Assembly: GCA_964581175.1 (NCBI GenBank)
Contig: CAZONI010000022.1
Coordinates: 1 to 45,564, forward strand
Length of the DNA: 45,564 bases
Origin: B46-G9 sp964581175
GTDB taxonomy: Bacteria; Desulfobacterota; DSM-4660; Desulfatiglandales; Desulfatiglandaceae
Direction: 5' to 3'
Position numbers and translations under genes: made by a program. Below are positions 8,152 through 17,043 of this stretch, one piece after another. The stretch's first letter is position 1, and each line of letters starts with the position of its first letter. The notes beneath the pieces are model-generated. The model did no database searches. It was not told the origin of the DNA and worked only from the letters and a program-made list of their open reading frames with translations.

Positions 8152-9198
8152 CTAGTACAGAAAGAATCGCACCAGGTAAAGGTACGATGTGGCGGCCTCC
8201 TCCGGAGTGATGTAGGGGTATGCAGGCATTCTCTGCCCGCCCATCATCATCATTCTCGTTCCGAACTCAACCTGCCAGACGACGCTCTGCATCGACTGTT
8301 CATAAGGGAAACTTGCAAGTGACGGGATAATTCCGCTCATCATTCCCATGCCCCTCACTCCGGGACCGGCGGTGTCGTGACAGATATGGCAGGTCCCCTT
8401 CACCAGGTGCTCGCCTACACGGAGAGTGGACTCCATAACGAGCGGTTGTTTTCCCTGCGCTTCAGGGGCGCCGACGCGCTCCTGAAGGTACCGGATCAGG
8501 GCGTTCACTTCCTCCCCTTGAAGATGGGCGAAGGGCGGCATGTTTTTGCCCCCTTTCTGAAGCCGGTCGCGGATGCTTTGCTCCGCCTGAGCCGCGAGTT
8601 CCTTTGCCATCTTTGCCCCGATCGGCCTTCCCATTTTCTTCATCCGCTCTTCGATAAGCTGAGGTGAAGTCCCCTCAAACGGGCCGATAATCGTCTTGAT
8701 TTCTGGCGGCGCACCCTTGCCGTTCGGTCCGTGGCAGGACTGGCAGTCCAGACGGTAGAAGTCGCTGCCGGCGAGGAAAAACTTCTCATCCATCATTCTC
8801 TGCATTTCAGCGGGATCGGGCTGATAGGCATTATAAGAACGCCCCATCATTCCTCCCATGCCCATTCCGCCCATACCCATGCGGCCGCGGGGCGCCTCCT
8901 GCACTGGAAATTCGGGTTCTTTCCGAGGCGAAGGGGCCGGCGGACCGTTGCCTCCCATCTCTCCCATAGCCGAGTACCTGATGTCGTAAATGCCGAGATG
9001 TTTGAGCCAACTGGGCCCAAGGACGGGCGTCACCACGTAATCAGGGTCGGAGCTTTGCTGTTTGGCGCTCGGCCCGATCTGACCTGTCGATTGGCTTTCG
9101 TCCGGGTTTCCATTCGCTGAAAACATCAGAACCATTGTGAGGACTGTGAATACTCCAATAAGTACCCGGTCCATAACAGCCGCAACTCTCATTCGCAT
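8152..9198 (-). CDS. Dihaem c-type cytochrome with Met/Gly-rich linker
   Basis: A 348-residue exported protein with one N-terminal membrane segment (MDRVLIGVFTVLTMVLMF) and two CxxCH haem c sites, CQSCH and CHICH. The region between the anchor and the first haem is proline-rich and then Met/Gly-rich (GRMGMGGMGMGGMMG), which could bind copper but may be only a flexible linker. LQKGGKNMPPFAHL resembles the methionine-ligand region of cytochrome c folds. The ATG at 9198 is chosen because AGAGG lies just upstream and the hydrophobic segment follows; an earlier in-frame codon adds a polar stretch. It is the last cytochrome gene of the cluster and probably works in the periplasm. Confidence 0.85.
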   Translation of the reverse strand: MRMRVAAVMDRVLIGVFTVLTMVLMFSANGNPDESQSTGQIGPSAKQQSSDPDYVVTPVLGPSWLKHLGIYDIRYSAMGEMGGNGPPAPSPRKEPEFPVQEAPRGRMGMGGMGMGGMMGRSYNAYQPDPAEMQRMMDEKFFLAGSDFYRLDCQSCHGPNGKGAPPEIKTIIGPFEGTSPQLIEERMKKMGRPIGAKMAKELAAQAEQSIRDRLQKGGKNMPPFAHLQGEEVNALIRYLQERVGAPEAQGKQPLVMESTLRVGEHLVKGTCHICHDTAGPGVRGMGMMSGIIPSLASFPYEQSMQSVVWQVEFGTRMMMMGGQRMPAYPYITPEEAATSYLYLVRFFLY

Positions 9199-9340
9199 GA
9201 TTGCCTCTTCAGCCTCCCTTAATTGTCGTTGATCCGGTTTTTGTGGACCTTGACGCTTAGTACCTTGGTTCAAGCACATACGGCACGGACCAGGCCTATT
9301 TCATCATCGACCCGCCCGTGCCGTCTGGAAAATTGTCTTC

Positions 9341-9781
9341 CTATTTCTTTCCGCCATCCTGTTTGGCGAGTGTTCGGATATAGGCCGTCAGATCCGACGC
9401 TTCTTTATCCGTCAAAACACCACCCCATGCGGGCATATCGGGAGACATTCCCAGGGCAGCCCCTCCATCCAGGATAGTCTTCTTGATCCGGCTGTCGGAC
9501 AGAGCGGCCATCCGGGCGCGGTCCGTGAAGTTCCTCGGAGGTTTGGTCAGATTATAGGAATTGAAACCGTCTCCTTTTCCTGTCTTGCCGTGACAGAGGG
9601 CACAGTAATACCCATACAAGGTTCGCCCTTTCTGCTCAACCGGCGTAAGAGCGCTCTTGGGTTTTTGGGGGAGCTGGAATTTCGGAACGGTCTGGGCTCC
9701 TTGCCCATTTGATCCCCCAAGGACCAGGAACACGCACGCCACCCCAACAGCCGGTGCAAGCCTCCTCCAGTACCCGGCCAT
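9341..9781 (-). CDS. Monohaem c-type cytochrome
   Basis: A 146-residue cytochrome with a signal peptide (VGVACVFLVLGGSNGQGA) and a single haem site, YYCALCHGKTGKGDG, in a class I cytochrome c fold; MSPDMPAWGGVLTDKE supplies the likely methionine ligand. Its ATG overlaps the TAA of the octahaem cytochrome by one base, so the two are co-translated. It is a plausible small electron shuttle between the membrane complex and periplasmic partners. Confidence 0.9.
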   Translation of the reverse strand: MAGYWRRLAPAVGVACVFLVLGGSNGQGAQTVPKFQLPQKPKSALTPVEQKGRTLYGYYCALCHGKTGKGDGFNSYNLTKPPRNFTDRARMAALSDSRIKKTILDGGAALGMSPDMPAWGGVLTDKEASDLTAYIRTLAKQDGGKK

Positions 9782-11754
9782 TATTTTCCCTCCTTCGGAT
9801 TGATGAGAAACGCTGCGAGGCCTTCGATCTCTTGAGCGGTCAGCTTGTAGACCGGCTCCACGGAACGTACCACAAACGCCTTGGGATTGTGCAGGTAATA
9901 AACAATCCAGTCAGGAGTGAGCCGCTCTCCGACCTTCGTGAGGTCCGGCCCTATCAACCCTCCTTTGAGGTTAATCTGGTGGCACGCGTTACAGGCGTAT
10001 TTTTCATAATAGAGCTTCCTGCCCAGGCGGATCACCTCCGGATCGTTCAAGGGCATCTTCTCGACGCTCCCTGCCAGATTTTCAACCCTGTCGTCCACCA
10101 GCGTGGTCTTGAAATAGGCATACAGGGCCTCATCTTCCGGATCCAGTATTTTGAAGAGCGGCATACGTTCCGGCAGAATGGGTCGAATGGTATCGGGCGC
10201 CTTCATGAAATGCTCCAGCCACTTCTTTTTCACCCGGCTGCCTTCCTGGGAGAGGTTGGGCGCCATGTCACCGCCTTTTCTATCGATCATATGGCAGACC
10301 AGGCATCTGTATCTGTCCAGAATTTTCCCGAACCGGCCTTGAGGCGCATATGGTGAAGGCGGCTCTCCCAGGGGGAGAGAATAGGCTGCCGGAACCGTTT
10401 TCTCGGTTTTCAGGCTCAACAGGTAGGTGGTGACGGCTCCGGCATCAGAGTCGCTGAATGTGAAATCAGGCATCTTCAACCCGGGCTTGAAAAGCCTCGG
10501 GTTCAGCATCTTATTGTAAAGCCAGTTGGGCACCGTGCGGTTCTGAAGCGGGACCGTGATGTCTCCAAAATCCAGATGGGCGATATGAATGGAGCCGATC
10601 GACGTCAATTCGGGACCGATTTCGCCGCGATCTTTGGCGCCCTTGATTTGGGTGTGGCAGCCGGTGCAGCCATATTTTTCCACAAGTTTGCGGCCCTGGT
10701 CCTTGTCCGCCTTCCGAACGAGCTGAATCTCGTGGGCGGCCACCTTTTCGCCCAGACCCAGATCAATGTATTCCCCTGAAATAAATGTCACCAGGTCCTG
10801 AATCTCGTTATCTGAAAAACCGAAAATGGGCATCTGTGATCTGGCCCAGAGCTTATGGGGATTCTTGATGATGAGGGAAATTCTCTCGGGATACAGCTTG
10901 GATGCAATCCTTGAAAGCTCGGGCGCCAGATCGCCACCCTTGCCCTCCACCGAATGGCAGCTGATGCAGCGGGAATCGAGAAAAAGCGTCTTGCCCCGCT
11001 GAACGGATCCTTTCGGCTCGAACGCCGCGGCCTTGGGACCTTGGAGGAGAAAAGCGGCCGCATCCGCGGCTTGCTGCTCGGAAAACCTGAAATTGGGCAT
11101 GGTCGTGCGCGGCTGAAAGGCCTTGGGATCCCGGATCCAGCGATACAGCCAGTCTGGTTTGACCCTTTCGGCCATGTCGTCCAAGGGTTTTCCTACCCTG
11201 ATCCTTTCCTCTCCTTTTATTACATGACACCCGCGGCACCCGTCTACGTTAAACGTCTGACGGCCTCTCGCAAAAACCGGCGCCTGGGTGTGTATGAACT
11301 CTCCGTGGCACAGGGAACAGGAATTTTCCATGAAATCTTCATGAAAGATGGCTTTGTACCAGTTCGCCGTGGGGCCATGGGCGTCCTGAAGGGGTGTCGC
11401 CAGACCCTGGCCGCTGTGGCAAACCGTGCAGCCGAATTTCTCGAATGAATGTCTGTCGGCATCCGGATGGGTTCTGTATGGTTGAGGCGCATCCTTGAAT
11501 CGAGGATCATCGACCCCGAGATGACAGGTTTCACAGCGGTCAGCCCGGTCGAGGGCCTCGATCCACCTCTGCCTTGCGCCGAATTGGAAATCAATGCGCT
11601 TTTGGTCGTTGCCTGCCTTTTCCACCAGAAGCTTTTTGAATTCCTTTTGATACTTGAGGTAGGGACGGTTGTAGTCTTTCCAGACTTGCCCAAGGAAGAG
11701 GAGAAAAACCACCACGGCCAACAGTGGAAATATCTTCTGGAAGATGTCTTTCAT
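9781..11754 (-). CDS. Membrane-anchored octahaem c-type cytochrome
   Basis: A 657-residue protein with an N-terminal transmembrane anchor (FPLLAVVVFLLFLGQVW) and eight CxxCH motifs: CETCH, CTVCH, CSLCH, CRGCH, CISCH, CTGCH, CLVCH and CNACH. The C-terminal half is built of repeated cytochrome c-like modules with the pattern C-x-x-C-H, then KGG-x-x-x-P-x-L, then MP-x-F. It lies directly after cytochrome b, in the place where cytochrome c1 stands in bc1 operons. I infer that it receives electrons from the Rieske centre and spreads them in the periplasm. I do not match it to a named family. Confidence 0.92.
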   Translation of the reverse strand: MKDIFQKIFPLLAVVVFLLFLGQVWKDYNRPYLKYQKEFKKLLVEKAGNDQKRIDFQFGARQRWIEALDRADRCETCHLGVDDPRFKDAPQPYRTHPDADRHSFEKFGCTVCHSGQGLATPLQDAHGPTANWYKAIFHEDFMENSCSLCHGEFIHTQAPVFARGRQTFNVDGCRGCHVIKGEERIRVGKPLDDMAERVKPDWLYRWIRDPKAFQPRTTMPNFRFSEQQAADAAAFLLQGPKAAAFEPKGSVQRGKTLFLDSRCISCHSVEGKGGDLAPELSRIASKLYPERISLIIKNPHKLWARSQMPIFGFSDNEIQDLVTFISGEYIDLGLGEKVAAHEIQLVRKADKDQGRKLVEKYGCTGCHTQIKGAKDRGEIGPELTSIGSIHIAHLDFGDITVPLQNRTVPNWLYNKMLNPRLFKPGLKMPDFTFSDSDAGAVTTYLLSLKTEKTVPAAYSLPLGEPPSPYAPQGRFGKILDRYRCLVCHMIDRKGGDMAPNLSQEGSRVKKKWLEHFMKAPDTIRPILPERMPLFKILDPEDEALYAYFKTTLVDDRVENLAGSVEKMPLNDPEVIRLGRKLYYEKYACNACHQINLKGGLIGPDLTKVGERLTPDWIVYYLHNPKAFVVRSVEPVYKLTAQEIEGLAAFLINPKEGK

Positions 11755-11787
11755 ATCAAGCTCTGCTCCATCTCAGATGTCCGTGAT

Positions 11788-12930
11788 TCAGGGGGAGGGC
11801 CAGGGCTGCCATGGCCAATAAAAGACCCAGCCCGGACCCCGCATGAATTTCCCGATGACGATGAGACCGATCATGACCGTGACAAACGCCGTAAAAAGGA
11901 TATTCTGAACTCGCCGGCTTGGATGAAACCACTGGCCGCTCCCTGTGCGTCCGGGATCCAGATAGGGTATCAGCATGAGGAACGGGACTGCGACGCCCGG
12001 CACCACGATGGCCCACCAGAAAGGAGGCCCCCACGACAGCATCTCCTGGAGATCCAGAAAGAACCAGGGCGCCTTGGCGGGATTAGGCGTTACCGAGGGG
12101 GTGGCCACTTCCTCCAGCGGTGCGTTGAAAAGCAGCGACATTCCCATGACGATTGCAAGAATCAGCAGACATTTGCTCGATTCGCGCGTGATGATATCAG
12201 ACCAGCCGACAGCTGTTTGTCCCTGAGGGTCATTTCCTCCGGGATTATTGACTGATGCGGCAGTCGTGCGGCCTTGCGGGGGAATCAGTTCCGCCAGACC
12301 GTCGTCTATTCGAATCCTCCAGAAATGGATCCCCATTAAAAGACCCAGGACCAGGGGGAATACCTTCACATGCATGTCAAACGCACGGGTCAGGATGTTC
12401 TGGCCCACTTCGGTCCCTCCGAGAACCAGATACTTGAGTTGCTCTCCGATAACCGGCACCGCGGAAATGACGTTGGACAGGATAGTGATTCCCCAATAGG
12501 ACTTCTGGTCCCATGGGAGGAAATAGCCGGTATTGCCCATGCCCAGGACACAGAGCAGCATCAGCATGCCGATCACCCAGTTGAACTGCCGGGGCTTTTG
12601 ATACTCGCCCATATAGAAAGCCCTGCTGAAATGCAGAAACACCGATACAATCATCAAGTAGGCGGACCAGCGGTGCATGTTGCGGAGGATCATGCCGAAG
12701 CTTATGACATACTCGAGATCCTTGAGGGACTGGTAGGCCTTTTCCGTATCGGGAACATAGTAGAACATCAGGAGGATGCCCGTCACCGTCAGAATGGCAA
12801 AGAGGAAGAGATTGATCAGACCCAATCCCAATGTCTTTGTCTGGATCCATTCACTGGGGCGATGTTCTTTCCTGACAATGGATTCCCAGATGGGATTCCG
12901 GATCAGAATATTCCTTATTTTCATTTCCAT
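11788..12930 (-). CDS. Cytochrome b of a Rieske/cytochrome bc-type quinol oxidoreductase
   Basis: A 380-residue polytopic membrane protein holding both the haem b core (cytochrome b N-terminal domain) and a C-terminal subunit IV-like part in one chain. Paired haem histidines occur in NMHRWSAYLMIVSVFLHF and in FDMHVKVF with GIHFWRI. GYFLPWDQKSYWG is typical of the quinol-site region, and KAPWFFLDLQEM stands in the position of the PEWY loop, a variant seen in non-mitochondrial complexes. With the Rieske protein upstream and multihaem cytochromes downstream it should oxidise membrane quinol. The fused form is shorter than proteobacterial bc1 cytochrome b. Confidence 0.93.
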   Translation of the reverse strand: MEMKIRNILIRNPIWESIVRKEHRPSEWIQTKTLGLGLINLFLFAILTVTGILLMFYYVPDTEKAYQSLKDLEYVISFGMILRNMHRWSAYLMIVSVFLHFSRAFYMGEYQKPRQFNWVIGMLMLLCVLGMGNTGYFLPWDQKSYWGITILSNVISAVPVIGEQLKYLVLGGTEVGQNILTRAFDMHVKVFPLVLGLLMGIHFWRIRIDDGLAELIPPQGRTTAASVNNPGGNDPQGQTAVGWSDIITRESSKCLLILAIVMGMSLLFNAPLEEVATPSVTPNPAKAPWFFLDLQEMLSWGPPFWWAIVVPGVAVPFLMLIPYLDPGRTGSGQWFHPSRRVQNILFTAFVTVMIGLIVIGKFMRGPGWVFYWPWQPWPSP

Positions 12931-12992
12931 GGCCTCGGTTCCTTGAATAGGATTACGCGTTGCAATTCCCCCAGTTTGTGGGACGGCACCGG

Positions 12993-13457
12993 CTAGGTTT
13001 TAACGGAAAGCGTCTCCGTGTAGGGGACGATCCGGCGCTCGTCGACAAGGAGCCGGCCGGCAGGTGTAAGGCTCACTTCATACCAGGGAAGCGGCCTGCG
13101 GGCCGGCCCTTTGATTACCACGCCTTTCTGGTTGAAAACACTCCCATGACAGGGGCATTCCCACTGGTTCCGTTCGGCTACCCAGTTGAGAGTGCACCCG
13201 AGATGGGTGCATACGGCGGAGACCACCTTGATGTGATTTTGCTCACGCACTACAAAAATTCTTCTATCGGCAAGAAAGTCCACACCCTCGGGATAATTGT
13301 CTATCGTTCCGATTTTAAATTCTTTCGGGGGTTCATAAAGGACGTTGGGAAACATATAGCGTGCAGAGGCCGCCGTCAGCCCTCCGAAAGATCCCAATGT
13401 CGCCAGCCAGCCGACTCGATTCAGAAAAGCCCGTCTTGAGTATCGATTTTCAGTCAA
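12993..13457 (-). CDS. Rieske [2Fe-2S] iron-sulfur protein
   Basis: A 154-residue Rieske subunit. CTHLGC and CPCHGS carry the two Cys and two His cluster ligands. The N-terminus (RYSRRAFLNRVG followed by a hydrophobic stretch) is a Tat-type signal anchor, as usual for Rieske proteins. The start is a TTG at 13457 with AGGAGA at the right distance; no in-frame ATG fits. It carries electrons from quinol at the cytochrome b site to the cytochromes encoded next to it. Confidence 0.94.
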   Translation of the reverse strand: MTENRYSRRAFLNRVGWLATLGSFGGLTAASARYMFPNVLYEPPKEFKIGTIDNYPEGVDFLADRRIFVVREQNHIKVVSAVCTHLGCTLNWVAERNQWECPCHGSVFNQKGVVIKGPARRPLPWYEVSLTPAGRLLVDERRIVPYTETLSVKT

Positions 13458-13500
13458 TTTATCGTCTCCTTTTCTTCCTGATTCTCCCCGGCATTTCTCC

Positions 13501-13626
13501 TCACTGCTTCAAGGCTCGTGCGATGACTTCGGCGATTATCAGCACGGCCAGGCCCAGAGAACCTCCGAGGATGAAGGCGATTAACATTTCTTTGATGAGG
13601 CTGTATTTTCCCTGATCATTTTCCAT
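13501..13626 (-). CDS. 41-residue single-span membrane protein in the bc cluster
   Basis: A small open frame, ATG at 13626 to TGA at 13501, encodes 41 residues: a short polar N-terminus (MENDQGKYSLIKE), one transmembrane helix (about residues 14-33, LIAFILGGSLGLAVLIIAEV) and a basic tail. It fills the gap between the periplasmic carrier-like gene and the Rieske gene. The AAAGGGA upstream is a weak ribosome binding site. Position and topology suggest a small accessory subunit of the cytochrome bc complex, like the tiny helical subunits of bc1 and b6f complexes. This is inference; I know of no named family. Confidence 0.7.
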   Translation of the reverse strand: MENDQGKYSLIKEMLIAFILGGSLGLAVLIIAEVIARALKQ

Positions 13627-13644
13627 GAGGTGAGGATCCCTTTC

Positions 13645-14463
13645 CTATTTTTTCTTCTTCTCCGGGACATTCTTGACGGTCAGGCTTCCGGAGACGACCT
13701 CTATGTCGGGTTTTTCCCGGAGCCGGCGGATCCAGCCCGTATCCGCATCCGGCATCCAGTACAAACGGTAATAGCCCGGGGGAACCTGGTGAAAAATATA
13801 CCGTCCCTGAGAATCTGAGCGTGTCTCCAGGATAACCCCGCTTTGGGATGAATCCTCCTTATCTCCCGCAAACCATTTCTTGAGAGCTGCAAGGGAAAAC
13901 CCCGTATACCTCTCGAGAACGATTTTCACTTCTCTGTTCTGGAGTGGTTTTCCCCGCCACATGATCACCCCTTCTACGCTCCCCATTTCTTCCTTGAGCA
14001 ACTCCTGCTGGGCACTCACAGTGGTTGGAGAGTTGGAGATCTTTGCAGTTCCGGGTATTCCGGATTTCTCAGGCGGCTCTTCCGGCTGGAGCGGCTCTGC
14101 ACCTTTCTGCGAGAGACCGGAGAGTGCAGGTTCCTGTTTTGCCGGCGGGGCCCCTGCCAGGGTTTCCTGGGGGAGGACCTGAATGCTGCGGCGTGGAATC
14201 TTCAGGATGAGATACTCTTTTCCTTCTTGCCAGATGACCTTGTCCGAAGGGGGGGGCGAGGCCTCGTCCATGCTCCTGGTTATGGACTTTATCGCCTTTT
14301 TCGGAAAGCGGATCGTCACGCTCTGATTATCCTCTCCCACGACGACTCCTGTCTGCAGACCTTTTTGATTCTGAAACAGGATTTCGTCTGCAAAGGACGG
14401 AATAGATATCAGGCAGAACAGAGAAATGAGAAACACCAACTCTATGCTTCTCTTTGTGATCAT
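13645..14463 (-). CDS. Exported protein with C-terminal carboxypeptidase-regulatory-like domain
   Basis: A 272-residue periplasmic protein. It has a signal peptide (IELVFLISLFCLISIPSFA), a first domain around residues 25-95 with short beta-strand patterns (GVVVGEDNQSVTIRFP), a Pro/Gln-rich linker, and a C-terminal beta-sandwich of the carboxypeptidase regulatory-like (CarboxypepD_reg) type with SDSQGRYIFHQVPPGYYRLYW. The ATG at 14463 is preferred over an in-frame GTG at 14478 because GAGGTGGGG precedes it. It shares the C-terminal fold with the neighbouring cupredoxin, so both may dock to the same partner. No haem motif is present. Confidence 0.75.
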   Translation of the reverse strand: MITKRSIELVFLISLFCLISIPSFADEILFQNQKGLQTGVVVGEDNQSVTIRFPKKAIKSITRSMDEASPPPSDKVIWQEGKEYLILKIPRRSIQVLPQETLAGAPPAKQEPALSGLSQKGAEPLQPEEPPEKSGIPGTAKISNSPTTVSAQQELLKEEMGSVEGVIMWRGKPLQNREVKIVLERYTGFSLAALKKWFAGDKEDSSQSGVILETRSDSQGRYIFHQVPPGYYRLYWMPDADTGWIRRLREKPDIEVVSGSLTVKNVPEKKKK

Positions 14464-14504
14464 GGAAAGAACCCCCACCTCAATATTTCAGGTTAAGTTC
14501 GCGG

Positions 14505-15146
14505 CTATCTCCTGGTCAGTCCTTTGAACTCGACGGTTGCGGTTTTTTCTGCCTCCACCGTCACCTGCTGCGAGGCGGCCTTGAGTTTTTCGTCCCACGT
14601 TTTCAATTGATAGGTCCCCGCCGGTACATTCTTGATTTCAAAGTTTCCTTTATTGTCGGTCAGAGCATAATAGGGATTCTGTAGAACAATCACAAAGGCG
14701 CTCATTTCCGGATGAACAATGCAGAGAAGAGGGACCTCTCCAAGATTATTAAAGGTTTCGGTCTTTTTCACGCCTGTGCCGTACATTCCCAGGTTAAAAG
14801 ATGTGGCCGAGCCGGGAGGTGAAAACACGTTGTGGGCCACGGTATCATCGTTGGTGAAATCAACTGTTGAGCCTTTCAGAATCGGCAGGATATGAGGCTG
14901 GAAGGTCATACCTTTCTGGCTCATATGGGGGTTTTCTTTGGGAGGCGGAAAATTCCCATTCACGTGGTCTACGTATACCAGCGCCGGATAGCGGCTGACC
15001 CAGGGAGTGTCAACCACGCCCTTGATAGTCCCCCCGGGGTCCATGGCTTCTGCCTGTGGCACCTGGCCGGCGAAAGGGAGTGAGAAAATGAGCAGGGCAA
15101 GGCCCCAGAATAATCCGAAGATGAACACCTTTTTCATTGATCCCAT
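14505..15146 (-). CDS. Exported cupredoxin (plastocyanin-like) with carboxypeptidase-regulatory-like tail
   Basis: A 213-residue protein with a signal peptide (VFIFGLFWGLALLIFSLPFAG). In the middle is a type 1 copper domain: DDTVAHNVF gives the first His, and LLCIVHPEMSAF gives the Cys, second His and Met of the C-x2-H-x2-M loop. A short C-terminal beta-sandwich (GNFEIKNVPAGTYQLKTWDEK) follows. It probably shuttles electrons by Cu(I)/Cu(II) in the periplasm between the bc complex and cytochromes. AAGGAGG lies 10 bases before the ATG at 15146; a second ATG three codons later is possible. Confidence 0.88.
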   Translation of the reverse strand: MGSMKKVFIFGLFWGLALLIFSLPFAGQVPQAEAMDPGGTIKGVVDTPWVSRYPALVYVDHVNGNFPPPKENPHMSQKGMTFQPHILPILKGSTVDFTNDDTVAHNVFSPPGSATSFNLGMYGTGVKKTETFNNLGEVPLLCIVHPEMSAFVIVLQNPYYALTDNKGNFEIKNVPAGTYQLKTWDEKLKAASQQVTVEAEKTATVEFKGLTRR

Positions 15147-15272
15147 TATGCAAAGTCCTCCTTAGTATACCTGTTGCTCCAGAAGAGCCCTTTTTTTTAG
15201 GAACTCCGGCCGCAGCCGTCCTGGATTGAATTTGGTCTGTCGGACAAACCGTTTTTTAATGATCTCTCTCCT

Positions 15273-16544
15273 TTAAAACGCCCAATCCAATACGAAGGCG
15301 ATCTGGTCGTCATCTTTCTTATTGCCTCCTGCTGCTTGGGCAGGCTCGTTGGTGGTATAAATCCTCGCTTCCACATTGACCCTGATGTTTGCCCGCACGA
15401 GCATGGCCGATCCCACGATGAATCTCGCCTGATCCCGATTATTGAGATGATTCACGGTGAGGTTCTCATACCTGAGGTATGGCACCACCCACGGAAGAAC
15501 AAAATAGTATCCTTCCGCAAACCAGATATCCTTCTCCACATTGGTCTCGTGATTATCGCCGGTTATATATCCGCCGGCCACGGAAAAGTCCTTGTAATTG
15601 ACGCGCACATCCCCGCCGATTCGATCATATCTATCAGCATTTAGGCCGACATAGCTCCTGTACGTGAAAAACCCGAGGTGAATCGAATCATCCCGCCAGT
15701 ATCCCGATGGGGAAGTGCCGATTCCGCCCGCCTCGGAGTTTCCTCCGGAACCGTCGTATCCAAGTCCTCCGAATTTCAGTGAAAACTCAGCATACATATC
15801 CTTTTTGCTGTTGTCAGAATCTGTCTCCACAACTCCGGCGCCGTATCGCCAATTCCGGCCGAACCCATCCACTTGAAAGCCCGGCTCATTATCCAGATCA
15901 AGTTCGGTTACGTAAAGGTAGTCTTCCATGGTAAAGCTGTTTTCATTCCTTGCATTCGGCAAGGCGATCGTGTGCCTGCCCACATTGCCCGCCTTGAGGT
16001 TCAGATGATTTCTTCCCACAAGCCCCGGGAGAAAGTCCCCATACATCAGCCATGCCCGAGGTTCCGTCGAGTAACTGTCATCTTCCTTCTCAAGCCCGAG
16101 ATCGGCGAAAAAAGCGAAGTTTTGGCCAAATGAACCTGCCCCAAGGAGGGTGAGCTCATCCGGGAAATTGAACTCACTCCGATTTGTCTGGTGCCCGAAT
16201 GGGTGAAGACTCACATTCCCAATAGCGCGGATGGCAAGAGGCGGCACGCCGGGAATAGTGGACGGCCAGACAGCCTCGGGGAATACTTTCTTGTAAGCCT
16301 CGGCTCCCATGGAAACGGGCTGCTCTTTCACGTAGAGCTCATCGGCCTGCGGGATTTTGTACCCGTTCAACCTGAAGGCCTCCCCCATTGCCGTCAGCCG
16401 GGGAAATGGGGCATGGCATAACATGCAGGATGTTTTGTATTTTCTTGCAAATGCGGGAATAGCATTCGCGCTGCCGGAGAGAAGCTCGAGAAAGAAAATC
16501 GAAACAATCACTATAAAGATGCTTCCCAGTAATATCCGTCTCAT
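15273..16544 (-). CDS. Outer-membrane beta-barrel protein with N-terminal haem c motif
   Basis: A 423-residue exported protein. After the signal peptide, AIPAFARKYKTSCMLCH gives one CxxCH site, followed by FPRLTAMGEAFRLNGY, a combination common in Desulfobacterota and Nitrospirota. The rest has alternating polar/aromatic strands typical of a porin (FGGLGYDGSGG, HLGFFTYRSYVGL) and ends in DWAF with the C-terminal Phe recognised by the outer-membrane assembly machinery. The ATG at 16544 has AAGGAGG seven bases upstream. As first gene of the cluster it could carry electrons through or to the outer membrane. The barrel is inferred from strand pattern only. Confidence 0.82.
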   Translation of the reverse strand: MRRILLGSIFIVIVSIFFLELLSGSANAIPAFARKYKTSCMLCHAPFPRLTAMGEAFRLNGYKIPQADELYVKEQPVSMGAEAYKKVFPEAVWPSTIPGVPPLAIRAIGNVSLHPFGHQTNRSEFNFPDELTLLGAGSFGQNFAFFADLGLEKEDDSYSTEPRAWLMYGDFLPGLVGRNHLNLKAGNVGRHTIALPNARNENSFTMEDYLYVTELDLDNEPGFQVDGFGRNWRYGAGVVETDSDNSKKDMYAEFSLKFGGLGYDGSGGNSEAGGIGTSPSGYWRDDSIHLGFFTYRSYVGLNADRYDRIGGDVRVNYKDFSVAGGYITGDNHETNVEKDIWFAEGYYFVLPWVVPYLRYENLTVNHLNNRDQARFIVGSAMLVRANIRVNVEARIYTTNEPAQAAGGNKKDDDQIAFVLDWAF

Positions 16545-17043
16545 TTTTGCCTCCTTTCCTGGAACCATGATGAAAACATCGCTTTATCGGAAAATCTATT
16601 TTGACAACAGGAATGAATACCCAGGTACGGGTTCCTATTTGATTTCGTTGAAGCTGAATGGACTCCGATTGAGAGGTGTTTAGAAATGATGCTCATAAAC
16701 AACCTGGTATTTTACCTGTTCATGGTTTCGGTGGGGGCTGAAGCAAGAGCTGCTTTGAACGGCGTCTTTATTCCCGTCGTGCGTAAAGAAAAGTGGACTG
16801 TTGTTTACACCAACTGGACGCCAATTAGATTAAAATGCAAAAGGATTAGAAAATTAATGGGGTCGGGGTAGTATTTTGAGGAATATTTCACAGTATGACG
16901 AGCCGTTCTATGAGTAGGAAACCGGCAAAGATAAGCCGGCATGGCCGAAGAAGGACCATATTCGACTTCAAAAATGGCTTCAAACTGTTTAACGTAGAAA
17001 GTTGTAACGCAACCCTCCACCAAAACAAGCCTGGAGGCTTCCC
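16545..17043. other. Divergent intergenic region (499 bases)
   Basis: This region separates the minus-strand cytochrome cluster from the plus-strand DUF1566 gene and should carry promoters for both. I see a plus-strand hairpin CCGGC/GCCGG at 16922-16939 and an AT-rich stretch at 16820-16880 containing AATTAATGGGGTCGGGG, similar to the string near 3247. Short frames (16686-16871 plus, 16805-17059 minus) lack family features. No consensus promoter stands out. Confidence 0.3.

Noticed and set aside
10151..11448. Long plus-strand frames opposite the octahaem cytochrome
   Set aside because: They are shadows of a high-GC gene; the minus strand has eight haem motifs and a membrane anchor.
15228..15257. 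Plus-strand hairpin with T-tract (GGTCTG / CAAACC, then GTTTTTT) as a terminator
   Set aside because: All genes around it are on the minus strand, where the hairpin has no U-tract; no plus-strand transcript is suggested nearby.
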